NCBI GenBank assembly: GCA_012841485.1 | Contig: DUUU01000109.1 | Coordinates: 1 to 10,188 of the forward strand | Length of the DNA: 10,188 nt | Source of the DNA: Armatimonadota bacterium | GTDB taxonomy: Bacteria; Armatimonadota; JAAZEB01 | Reading direction: 5' to 3' | Shown: piece by piece, positions 1-6,241 of the stretch | How the letters are laid out: every line of letters starts with the position of its first letter | Position numbering within the stretch: the first letter of the stretch is position 1 | Notes under the pieces: model-generated | Told to the model about the DNA's origin: nothing | What the model saw: the letters and a program-made list of their open reading frames with translations, nothing else | Database searches by the model: none | Position numbers and translations under genes: made by a program

Positions 1-2
1 TC

Positions 3-1493
3 CTATTGCTGGCGCTCTAGGGCGCGGGCGGCTGCTGCTTTGCCGGGCCCCTCGCTCTCGGCCACGCTGCGCAGGAGGGCGAGGGCCTCGCGCGTGCCGA
101 TCTCCAGGAGGGCCTGGGCAGCCGCCTCCCGGACCTCCGCGTGGGCGTGGGCGCGCAGGAGGCGCCCGAGCGCCTCGACCGCGCTCTTCTCGCCTCGACG
201 GCCCAACTCGCGAGCGGCCTCTTGGGCCTCTTCGGGGGTGCCACGGAGGCGCCGGATCAGCTCTGCGGGTGGCTTCGCGGCCACGGGAGAGTCGGAGCGA
301 GACGCCTGGCGCCCCTCCTTGCGCGCCTCGGTATCGGCCGGTGCCCTGATGGCGGATGCGGCCAACTGCTCTCGCTCGCCGTTGGATACCTCCTCGCCTC
401 CTGCGTGCGCTGGCTTCTCCACGCGCAGCGAGGGCGCTGGCGCGGCCAGGGGGCTGGCTCCTGGCCGTTGCTGGAGGGCCATCGCTTCGCGCGAGCGACT
501 CCTCATCCGGGCTGGCGAATCGGCCGCGCCTTCACCGGCAGCCGTGGCCTTGGCGGACTCTGCTGCGGGGGGGGCTTGGGCGACCGCGGGTGGCACCGCC
601 GTGGGTTTTCTGAGATCCGGCATGGTCTGAGGCACGCCTGCCGCAGACATGGGTGGTGTGCTCCTCTCGCCTTCTAGGGAGAATGCCATCGGTGTCGGGG
701 CTGGAGCGCTGGGCGCAGCCGTCGCCCCCACCCGATCCGGCTCTCCGGGCGCGCTGGCGGCGAGGGGCGCTTCCTGGGTGGGTGGTGGCGTCTTCCGGGG
801 CTCGACGCGCAGGCGCGCGCTGGGTGTTCGTGGCGACTGCGGCCTGCTGCTCCGCGCCCGGGGCGTGGCATTGCTGGAGATGGCGGGAGCCTTTGCCTCC
901 CGCGCCGCGCCCGGCTCACGCGCGCCAGCCGAAGGGGATGGCGACTCGCCGGCATTGGCCTGTTCGAGGGCGCGGGGTGCGGTAGGTGTCTCTGCAGGAG
1001 CCTGGACCTCCAGGTGCTCCGGGTTGATGCTGACCTGGGCGATGGTCTCCGGATTGGGGGTGCCACGGTAGAGCACCACCAGGAGCAGCGCCGCGACAGG
1101 AAGGGCGGCGTACGCTGGGAGCATGGCCGGGCGCGTGCACGCGCGGAAGCCGAGGAGGATCGCCGCGTGCTTCAAGGCATCCCATCGCTCCAGGGCGCGC
1201 GCGGCAAGAGATTTTCCCCCATAGGGTAGCGGCGCCGGCGTTCCAAGCAGCCGCTCTCCAAGGCGTGCCCGGCCCTGGGCGCGCACGCGGGCCAGCAACG
1301 CGGACGCATCCTCTTTCGAGAGCGACCGGCGCGGGAGAGTGGCTACCAGCCGCGCGGTCTCCACCGCCTGGCGCACTGCCTCGGCGCACGGCGCGCACTC
1401 CTCGCAATGCCGGCGCAGATGCCCGGCGTCTCGCCCTCGGAGGGCGTCTCCCAGGTAGGCCTCGATGAGCCTTCTCACAAAGAAACACAACAT
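3..1493 (-). CDS. Membrane anti-sigma factor with N-terminal zinc finger and C-terminal HEAT-like repeats
   Basis: Probable anti-sigma factor that holds the ECF sigma encoded just upstream. The 496-residue protein starts with a ZAS/zf-HC2-like domain (residues 1-45) whose zinc signature H29-x3-C33-x2-C36 is intact; H25 and C30 lie beside it. One hydrophobic membrane segment lies at about 124-142. Residues 145-405 are a Pro/Ala/Ser/Arg-rich, probably disordered linker. Residues 409-494 form about three helical HEAT-like or PBS-lyase-like repeats, for example around ELIRRLRG and AVEALGRLL. By topology inference, the zinc finger is cytoplasmic while linker and repeats are outside. The ATG lies 9 bases after the sigma stop, with purine-rich SD sequence overlapping that stop, so translation is probably coupled. 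HEAT repeats in an anti-sigma factor are unusual. The zinc finger and the neighbouring sigma gene make the role likely; the repeats' function is unknown. Confidence 0.85.
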   Translation of the reverse strand: MLCFFVRRLIEAYLGDALRGRDAGHLRRHCEECAPCAEAVRQAVETARLVATLPRRSLSKEDASALLARVRAQGRARLGERLLGTPAPLPYGGKSLAARALERWDALKHAAILLGFRACTRPAMLPAYAALPVAALLLVVLYRGTPNPETIAQVSINPEHLEVQAPAETPTAPRALEQANAGESPSPSAGAREPGAAREAKAPAISSNATPRARSSRPQSPRTPSARLRVEPRKTPPPTQEAPLAASAPGEPDRVGATAAPSAPAPTPMAFSLEGERSTPPMSAAGVPQTMPDLRKPTAVPPAVAQAPPAAESAKATAAGEGAADSPARMRSRSREAMALQQRPGASPLAAPAPSLRVEKPAHAGGEEVSNGEREQLAASAIRAPADTEARKEGRQASRSDSPVAAKPPAELIRRLRGTPEEAQEAARELGRRGEKSAVEALGRLLRAHAHAEVREAAAQALLEIGTREALALLRSVAESEGPGKAAAARALERQQ

Positions 1494-1502
1494 ATCGCTC
1501 TC

Positions 1503-2066
1503 TTACTCCGCGAGCTGGCCCTGCAGGACCGCTTTCAGCTTTCCCATCGCGTAGTGCAGGCGCGAGTTAATCGTGCCGACCGGACAGTCGAGGATCTCGG
1601 CGATCTCCTTGCAGGAGAGACCTTCGAAGTAGCGGAGGGAGACCGCCACCCGGTGCGTCTCAGGGAGGCTCTCCATCGCCCGGCGCACCTTCGCCTCGGT
1701 ATCACGCCGCATCAGGTGGTCCATGGGGCCCTCTTCCTCGGCCTCCAGACCGTAATCGACCTCCCCAATGGGGACGAACGCGGCGTGATCCTTGCGCCGG
1801 GCCCATTTGCGGCGGTGCTCCAGACAGACGTTGACCGTGACCCGATAGAGCCAGGTCGTGAAAGCGCTCTGCCCCCGGAAGCTGCGAATGTGCGTATAGA
1901 CGCGCACGAAGACCTCCTGGGTGAGGTCGCGTGCTTCTTCCCGGTCAGGGACGTAATGGCAGACGAGCGCATAGACGCGATCCAGGTGCCGCTCGAAGAG
2001 GGCATCGAACGCCGCTTCATCCTCTGCCTGACAGCGCTTTACGAGAACCTCGTCTTCCGAAAGCAT
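1503..2066 (-). CDS. RNA polymerase ECF sigma factor (sigma-70 family, RpoE-like)
   Basis: An extracytoplasmic-function sigma factor directing RNA polymerase to a specific regulon. With the ATG at 2066 it is 187 residues. Region 2 is clear, with the DLTQEVFVRVY motif and the following SFRGQSAFTTWLYRV core. Region 4 follows with LPETHRVAVSLRYFEGLS and the helix-turn-helix CKEIAEILDCPVGTINSRL. An acidic linker (GLEAEEE) joins them; there are no regions 1.1 or 3, as expected for ECF sigmas. Start choice is uncertain. A GTG at 2108 adds 14 residues and has AGGG at 6 bases' spacing. The ATG at 2066 gives the usual family N-terminus (MLSEDEVLVKRC), but its GGAAGG is only about 2 bases away. It is the first gene of an operon with the anti-sigma factor, which should keep it inactive until a signal arrives. 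Family assignment is secure; the target regulon is unknown. Confidence 0.93.
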   Translation of the reverse strand: MLSEDEVLVKRCQAEDEAAFDALFERHLDRVYALVCHYVPDREEARDLTQEVFVRVYTHIRSFRGQSAFTTWLYRVTVNVCLEHRRKWARRKDHAAFVPIGEVDYGLEAEEEGPMDHLMRRDTEAKVRRAMESLPETHRVAVSLRYFEGLSCKEIAEILDCPVGTINSRLHYAMGKLKAVLQGQLAE

Positions 2067-2131
2067 GCCCTTCCATCCACACGGCGGGTCATCCGCGTTC
2101 GGCAGCACACACGACCCTGCCCGCGAGTGTT

Positions 2132-2151
2132 CGCCGTCTCTTTAGACGGCG
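2132..2151. repeat. Perfect 8-bp inverted repeat in the sigma/hydrolase divergent region
   Basis: CGCCGTCT at 2132-2139 and AGACGGCG at 2144-2151 are perfect complements around a 4-base loop. On the minus strand it lies 24 bases upstream of the GTG and 66 upstream of the ATG of the sigma gene. It could be an mRNA hairpin in the sigma leader or an operator. No T-run follows on either strand, so it is not a typical intrinsic terminator. Confidence 0.5.
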
Positions 2152-2236
2152 GCCGCGCGCGAATCCTTCACTATGGTACGCGCGTAGCACGGGTTCCTTT
2201 GGGCTAGCAACCGGCCGGACGCGTGCCGGGTGGCGG

Positions 2237-2265
2237 TTGACCAGGGCACGGGCATCTGCTAGAAT
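2237..2265 (+). promoter_or_regulatory. Sigma-70-type promoter of the carbon-nitrogen hydrolase gene
   Basis: TTGACC at 2237-2242 and TAGAAT at 2260-2265 are separated by exactly 17 bases. A TG at 2257-2258 gives an extended -10. Transcription should start near 2272, leaving only about 11 bases before the ATG, a leader made almost entirely of the SD site. Confidence 0.7.
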
Positions 2266-2271
2266 GGGGCT

Positions 2272-2278
2272 GGGAGGG
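2272..2278 (+). promoter_or_regulatory. Shine-Dalgarno site of the carbon-nitrogen hydrolase gene
   Basis: GGGAGGG lies 4 bases before the ATG at 2283 and fixes that start over the second methionine (M5). Confidence 0.75.
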
Positions 2279-2282
2279 TGAG

Positions 2283-3086
2283 ATGCCAGAACGGATGCTG
2301 CGCGTGGCGCTGGGCCAGGTGCGCGTGGGTGATCACGTAAGCGAAGACGTTGAGAAGATCGCTTCCTTTCTGCGGCGAGGCCGCGAGCTGGGAGTGGCCG
2401 TCGTCCTTTTCCCCGAGGGCGCGGTGGGCGGCTACTTCGGCGTGAATTTCCACGACCCGGCGGATCTGGATGGCGACGCGGTAGAGCAGGGCCTCCTCAG
2501 GATCCAGCAGGTGGCACGCGAGACCGGGGTGGCGGCGGCGGTGGGTGCCTCGCGCCGCGCACCGGATGGCCGCCTGACCAACTCGCTGCTTCTCATCTCC
2601 GGCCAGGGAGAAGTGCATGCGGAGTACGTGAAGACCCAGCTCACCGCCTCCGACCGCAAGTGCTATACGCCGGGCAGTTCTCTCCCCGTGGTCAACTTCG
2701 AGGGCGTGCCTCTCGGACTGCAGATCTGCTATGACCAGCGCTTTCCGGAGCCGTGGCGCGTGCTCGCCCTGCGCGGAGCGCAGGTGGTGCTCCACTGCTC
2801 TAACGCCTGCGTGCCGGGCGATACCTGGAAGATCCCCGTCATCGAGGCGCACCTCCGGTCACGCGCGGCGGAAAACGGCTTCTTCGTTGTCTCCGTCAAC
2901 CATGGCGGCCCTTCGCAAAACTGGGGCTCCGTGATCTACGATCCGCACGGCCTGGAGGTGGCCCGCGCCGGCTACGATTGCGAGGAGCTGGTGCCGGCGG
3001 ATCTCGATCTGACGCGCGTCAGTACCACCTTCATCCAGGAACGTCGCACCGACCTCGCGGCGGTCTACTCTGCCAGCGATCTCTAA
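2283..3086 (+). CDS. Carbon-nitrogen hydrolase (nitrilase superfamily amidase)
   Basis: A cytoplasmic nitrilase-superfamily hydrolase that should cleave a C-N amide or carbamoyl bond, releasing ammonia. The 267-residue length is normal. The catalytic triad is complete: Glu45 in LFPEGAVGG, Lys117 in AEYVKTQL, and the nucleophile Cys149 in LQICYDQRFPE. The later family motif RSRAAENGFFVVSVN (192-206) is also present. These motifs exclude a degraded copy. The substrate cannot be read from sequence: omega-amidase, N-carbamoyl-amino-acid hydrolase and aliphatic amidase are all possible. The gene has its own strong promoter and SD and is divergent from the ECF sigma gene, so the two could share regulation. 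Its TAA overlaps the stop of the convergent pth gene by 4 bases, leaving no room for a terminator between them. Confidence 0.93.
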   Translation: MPERMLRVALGQVRVGDHVSEDVEKIASFLRRGRELGVAVVLFPEGAVGGYFGVNFHDPADLDGDAVEQGLLRIQQVARETGVAAAVGASRRAPDGRLTNSLLLISGQGEVHAEYVKTQLTASDRKCYTPGSSLPVVNFEGVPLGLQICYDQRFPEPWRVLALRGAQVVLHCSNACVPGDTWKIPVIEAHLRSRAAENGFFVVSVNHGGPSQNWGSVIYDPHGLEVARAGYDCEELVPADLDLTRVSTTFIQERRTDLAAVYSASDL

Positions 3087-3703
3087 GCCTCGACGTCCCG
3101 GGGTTGCTCCGGGCCAGGCGCTGGAGTCTCGGGCGGGGGGTGCCTGCGGTTGAACTGGTTGGCGGCTGCTTCAGGCCCCTCCCGCAGGAGGAACTCCACG
3201 GCGTCCGCGGCCCGGGCGACGGCCTCCTCGATCTGAGGGCGCTCCTCGCTCGTGAACTCGCCAAGAACGTGGTCGATCCACTCATTTGGGGCCGCGCGCC
3301 CCACGCCAATGCGCACCCGCGGGAACGCCTCCGTGCCAATGCGGGCGATGATCGACTTGAGGCCGTTGTGCCCGCCGGCAGAGCCGCTGGCGCGCACGCG
3401 AATCCGCGCCAGGTCCAGGTTCATGTCGTCGCAGATCACGATCAGATCCTGCGGGGAGACCCGATAGCGCGAGAGAAGGGAGAGCGCCGCGTCACCACTG
3501 CAATTCATGTAGGTCTGGGGCTTGGCAAGGACTACCGCGACGCCGGCGATGGTGCCCTCTCCCAACCGGGAAGAGTGGCGCCGCGTGGTGAGGCGGATCC
3601 CGTGGCGCCTTGCCAGCAGATCCGCTGTCATGAAACCCACGTTGTGCCGCGTGGATGCATACTCTGCCCCGGGGTTTCCCAGCCCCAGGATGATCTTCAT
3701 CAT
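3083..3703 (-). CDS. pth: Peptidyl-tRNA hydrolase
   Basis: Pth releases peptides from peptidyl-tRNA dropped by ribosomes, recycling tRNA; it is normally essential. With the first ATG of a tandem ATGATG as start, the protein is 206 residues, slightly longer than usual. Family residues fall almost exactly on E. coli numbering: Asn10 in GLGNPG, catalytic His20 in STRHNVG, Asn67 in TYMNCSG, Asp92 in VICDDMNLD, and Asn113 in GGHNGLKSI. The excess length is a proline-rich tail of about 25 residues that looks non-catalytic. The open frame extends upstream to 3760, but that extension is Arg-rich and unlike the family, so I reject it. The SD is weak. It is last in the tRNA-Gln-glmU-prs-pth order, 91 bases after prs, and ends in a convergent overlap with the carbon-nitrogen hydrolase gene. 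Confidence 0.95.
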   Translation of the reverse strand: MMKIILGLGNPGAEYASTRHNVGFMTADLLARRHGIRLTTRRHSSRLGEGTIAGVAVVLAKPQTYMNCSGDAALSLLSRYRVSPQDLIVICDDMNLDLARIRVRASGSAGGHNGLKSIIARIGTEAFPRVRIGVGRAAPNEWIDHVLGEFTSEERPQIEEAVARAADAVEFLLREGPEAAANQFNRRHPPPETPAPGPEQPRDVEA

Positions 3704-3759
3704 CGTCTTGCTTGTGCCATTCGCTCTTGGAAAACGCGCCCTCGTGACCCTGGCTCGCA

Positions 3760-3777
3760 CCGGGAAGCGCCTCCCGG
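3760..3777. repeat. Intercistronic hairpin between prs and pth
   Basis: CCGGGA at 3760-3765 pairs with TCCCGG at 3772-3777 around a 6-base loop. It lies in the 91-base prs-pth gap on the minus strand. No T-run follows, so an mRNA-stability or processing hairpin is more likely than a terminator. Confidence 0.4.
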
Positions 3778-3794
3778 CGGTGCAGGGAAGGCGT

Positions 3795-4763
3795 TCAACC
3801 GCTCTTCCCGTGGTTCCTGAAGAGCGTGCTCACCGAGGCGTTCTCATGGATGCGCCGGATCGCCTCGGCGAGGACCGGGGCGACGGAGAGCACCTCGATT
3901 TTGGGTAAGAGCCGCTCCTTGCTGATTGGAATGGTATCGGTGACGACCAGCTGGAGAAGCGGAGAGGCCTGGATGCGTTCGATGGCGTTGCCGGAGAGAA
4001 CGGGATGAGTGGCACACGCGCACGCGGCCCGCGCCCCGCGCTCGAAGAGCGCGTTCGCGCCACTAAGCAGCGAGCCGGCCGTATCCACCATGTCATCTAC
4101 CAATACACACGTTCTATCCTTGACGTCGCCGATCACCTCGATCACTTCCACTTTGTTTGGCCCGGGCCGGCGCTTGACTACGATGGCGAAATCGGCGCCG
4201 ATGCGGTCGGCGAAGGCACGTGCCATCGAGACGCCGCCGACGTCGGGGGAGACAACGACGACGTCGTGTCCGCAAAGCCCGCGTTGGATCAGGTGGTCGG
4301 CAATGATCGGCCCTGCATGGAGGTGGTCCACGGGAAAATCGAAGAAGCCCTGGATCTGCAGGGCGTGGAGGTCCATGGTCAGAACGCGGTGGGCCCCGGC
4401 TGCGGTGATCAGCGTGGCGATGAGCTTGGCGCTGATCGGCTCGCGCGCCTTGATCTTCTTATCCTGGCGGGCATAGCCGAAGTAGGGGATCACCGCGGTG
4501 ATGCGCGCCGCGGATGCTCTCCGGAAGGCATCGATGGCGATCAGCAGCTCCATCAGATGGTCGTTCACGGGCGCGCACGTTGGTTGCACGATGAAGACGT
4601 CGTCGCCGCGAACGCTCTCATCGATCTCGACGCGGATCTCGTGATCGGAGAAGCGGGTGACCTGACCGCGAATCGGCTCGATGCCAAGCCGCGTGCAAAT
4701 CGCCCGGGCGAGCTGCTTGTTGGCATTCCCACTGAAGACTTTCAACTCGTTCGCCCGGTCCAT
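3795..4763 (-). CDS. prs: Ribose-phosphate pyrophosphokinase (PRPP synthetase)
   Basis: Prs transfers pyrophosphate from ATP to ribose-5-phosphate, making PRPP for purine, pyrimidine, NAD, histidine and tryptophan synthesis. The 322-residue length is typical of class I bacterial enzymes. Motifs in order: FSDHEIRVEI near 38-47, the ATP-contact segment YFGYARQDKK (94-103), DLHALQIQGFFD (131-142) with the metal-binding His133, VSPDVGGV (171-178), the KRRP catalytic loop (197-200), and the PRPP loop VDDMVDTAGS (222-231). All key positions are intact. The ATG lies 3 bases after the glmU TGA, and that TGA sits inside the SD (AGGGTGAG), so the two genes are probably translationally coupled. The glmU-prs-pth order is common in several bacterial phyla. 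Confidence 0.97.
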   Translation of the reverse strand: MDRANELKVFSGNANKQLARAICTRLGIEPIRGQVTRFSDHEIRVEIDESVRGDDVFIVQPTCAPVNDHLMELLIAIDAFRRASAARITAVIPYFGYARQDKKIKAREPISAKLIATLITAAGAHRVLTMDLHALQIQGFFDFPVDHLHAGPIIADHLIQRGLCGHDVVVVSPDVGGVSMARAFADRIGADFAIVVKRRPGPNKVEVIEVIGDVKDRTCVLVDDMVDTAGSLLSGANALFERGARAACACATHPVLSGNAIERIQASPLLQLVVTDTIPISKERLLPKIEVLSVAPVLAEAIRRIHENASVSTLFRNHGKSG

Positions 4764-4766
4764 CGC

Positions 4767-5984
4767 TCACCCTTTCTGCTTAGACTCGCGGCGGCGACGC
4801 GCCCAATCCGGCTTGTTCTCCTGCCGCGAGCGAGCGATTCCAAGCGCGTCCGCAGGGACTTCCTCGTTGATGGACGAGTGCGCGGCCACGTAGGCTCCAG
4901 AGCCGATGGTGACAGGCGCGATGAGGACGGAGTTGCTCCCGATAAAGGCATCATCGCCAATCGTCGTTCGGTTCTTCCGGATCCCATCGAAGTTGCAGGT
5001 GATGACGCCTGCCCCGATATTCGCCCGGTCACCTACGGTGGCATCGCCCACGTAGGCAAGGTGCGCGATGGAAACGCCCGCGCCTACCTGAGCGTTCTTC
5101 AGCTCCACATAGTCACCGATCTTGGTGCCAGCCCCCACTGCCGATCCCGGACGCAGGTGTGCGAAGGGGCCGACGCGTACCTCTTTGGCGAGGCGCGAGT
5201 CGCGCAAGACGGAGGCCTCCACGGCGATATCATCGTCCAGCACACAGTTGACCAGATGCACGTGCGGCCCGATGCGGCAGCGGCCGCCGATCTCCGTCTG
5301 CCCCTCGATGAAGGTCCAGGGATAGACCACCGTATCGCGGCCGATGCGCACGCCGGCATCCACGAAGGTGCTCTCCGGGTCGATGAAGGTGACGCCCTCG
5401 GCCATCAAGCGGGCAATCACTTCCTGGCGCAACGCCTTCTCCGCGCGCGCCAGGTCGGCGCGCGTGTCTACATCGATCAGGGGTTCGCCCGCCACGTTGC
5501 AGGTCGTGGCATTCGCGACGAGCGCATCAAGCGCGGCCGGCGAATCGAGAGAGAGCGCCGTCTCCCGGCGCAAGGCATAGACGCCCGTGGGCGTGCCGCC
5601 GGCCACCAGGAGGGTGGCATTTGCCGCCCGGGCAACGTGGCAATCGAGCAATGACTTCAGGTGGTGGGAGCGGAGTTGCGGGAGGTCGGCCGGAAGAACG
5701 AGGAGGTGATCCACCTCCGGGAGGGCGGCGGCGGCCGTGACGATGCTCGCGGCCACCGTATCGCCGGCGGCAACGACACCGGCACGCTCTCCCACGAGCG
5801 CGACCATCGCCTCTGCGCCCGCGGGTGTCACGACCGCGGTCGCCGCGAGCCCGCTTTCGGCCGCCACATCAAGCGCATACTCGAGCAGCGGCCGGCCACA
5901 CACGCGATGCAGCGGCTTGGGCGTATCCGTCCTCATGCGCAGGGAAGGCCCAGCAGCCAGGATCACCCCTACGGCGTTGGCCAT
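4767..5984 (-). CDS. glmU: GlmU-type protein: full acetyltransferase domain, shortened and divergent uridylyltransferase domain
   Basis: Normal GlmU acetylates glucosamine-1-P and then uridylylates GlcNAc-1-P to UDP-GlcNAc. The C-terminal left-handed beta-helix (about 200-395) is complete. R278, K296, H308, Y311, N322, N331 and K337 sit exactly 55 residues before their E. coli equivalents (R333, K351, H363, Y366, N377, N386, K392), so acetyltransferase activity is very likely. The N-terminal domain (1-195) is about 55 residues short. LAAGPSLRM replaces LAAGKGTRM; R16, K23 and D100 are kept. QLGTGHA, GYG and the E154 region are missing, NTG is PTG (132-134), and N227 is replaced by D173 in DVDTRADLARAE, a form reminiscent of MobA-like NTP transferases. 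The ATG at 5984 has a close SD (GAGGTG); an upstream in-frame ATG at 6008 lacks one. Uridylyltransferase activity is therefore uncertain. Confidence 0.9.
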   Translation of the reverse strand: MANAVGVILAAGPSLRMRTDTPKPLHRVCGRPLLEYALDVAAESGLAATAVVTPAGAEAMVALVGERAGVVAAGDTVAASIVTAAAALPEVDHLLVLPADLPQLRSHHLKSLLDCHVARAANATLLVAGGTPTGVYALRRETALSLDSPAALDALVANATTCNVAGEPLIDVDTRADLARAEKALRQEVIARLMAEGVTFIDPESTFVDAGVRIGRDTVVYPWTFIEGQTEIGGRCRIGPHVHLVNCVLDDDIAVEASVLRDSRLAKEVRVGPFAHLRPGSAVGAGTKIGDYVELKNAQVGAGVSIAHLAYVGDATVGDRANIGAGVITCNFDGIRKNRTTIGDDAFIGSNSVLIAPVTIGSGAYVAAHSSINEEVPADALGIARSRQENKPDWARRRRESKQKG

Positions 5985-6119
5985 AGTCACCTCGGCTCTC
6001 CCGAACATGCGAAAAGCCCGAAACCGCTACTTCCGTCGGGAGTCACGGCCCCCTCGCCATAGGCATTCCTGGGGGCCGTTCCGACAAGCCGTTCGGGCCT
6101 TCAGACAAACCGCGATCAC
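5985..6119 (-). ncRNA. Structured leader/spacer RNA between tRNA-Gln and glmU (unrecognised class)
   Basis: This 135-base spacer holds nested complementary segments. Read on the minus strand, an outer 7-bp helix joins GCCCGAA (6098-6092) to TTCGGGC (6022-6016). A middle helix joins GTCGG (6085-6081) to CCGAC (6039-6035). An inner 9-bp helix joins ACGGCCCCC (6079-6071) to GGGGGCCGT (6053-6045) around a 17-base loop. TTTT follows the outer helix. A second TTCGGG (6005-6000) could compete for the same partner, and a small hairpin (6004-5992) overlaps the first two bases of the glmU SD. It may be a tRNA terminator, a processing element or a regulatory leader. I see no glmS-ribozyme, T-box or other known signature. 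Confidence 0.45.
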
Positions 6120-6193
6120 TGGCTCCGGGGCAAGGATTCGAACCTCGATAGGCAGACCCAAATTCTGCTGTCCTACCATTAGACGACCCCGGA
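6120..6193 (-). tRNA. tRNA-Gln (anticodon UUG), CCA encoded
   Basis: A complete 74-base cloverleaf on the minus strand. Acceptor arm TCCGGGG (6193-6187) pairs with CCCCGGA (6130-6124). The D arm is GTCT/GGAC with loop AATGGTA. The anticodon stem is GCAGA/TCTGC with loop ATTTGGG, putting UUG at 6161-6159. The T arm is CGAGG/CCTTG with loop TTCGAAT. Discriminator G73 fits tRNA-Gln. CCA is encoded at 6122-6120. It reads CAA codons and is the first transcribed element ahead of glmU-prs-pth. Confidence 0.96.
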
Positions 6194-6211
6194 CTACCAT
6201 AGAACTACCCC

Positions 6212-6241
6212 ATTATACTCGGCAACGCCCCCGTGTGTCAA
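6212..6241 (-). promoter_or_regulatory. Consensus sigma-70 promoter of tRNA-Gln and probably glmU-prs-pth
   Basis: Read on the minus strand, TTGACA (6241-6236) and TATAAT (6217-6212) both match the consensus at all six bases, with an 18-base spacer. Transcription should begin near 6205, about 12 bases before the tRNA 5' end. No other convincing promoter precedes glmU. Confidence 0.85.

Noticed and set aside
2109..2230. ECF-type autoregulatory promoter for the sigma operon (GGAACC at about 2190-2195 on the minus strand)
   Set aside because: A GGAACC -35-like word is present, but no CGT- or TCTAA-like -10 lies at the right distance, so I could not support a promoter.
3704..3760. N-terminal extension of Pth
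   Set aside because: The conserved family start is the tandem methionine before KIILGLGNPG; the extra 19 residues match no homologue pattern I know.
4005..5654. 549-codon plus-strand open frame opposite prs and glmU
   Set aside because: It is the antisense shadow of two clear conserved genes in GC-rich DNA; its translation shows no family motifs and no SD.
5985..6008. Upstream ATG for GlmU at 6008
   Set aside because: It has no SD, while the ATG at 5984 has GAGGTG at close spacing and gives the usual short N-terminus.
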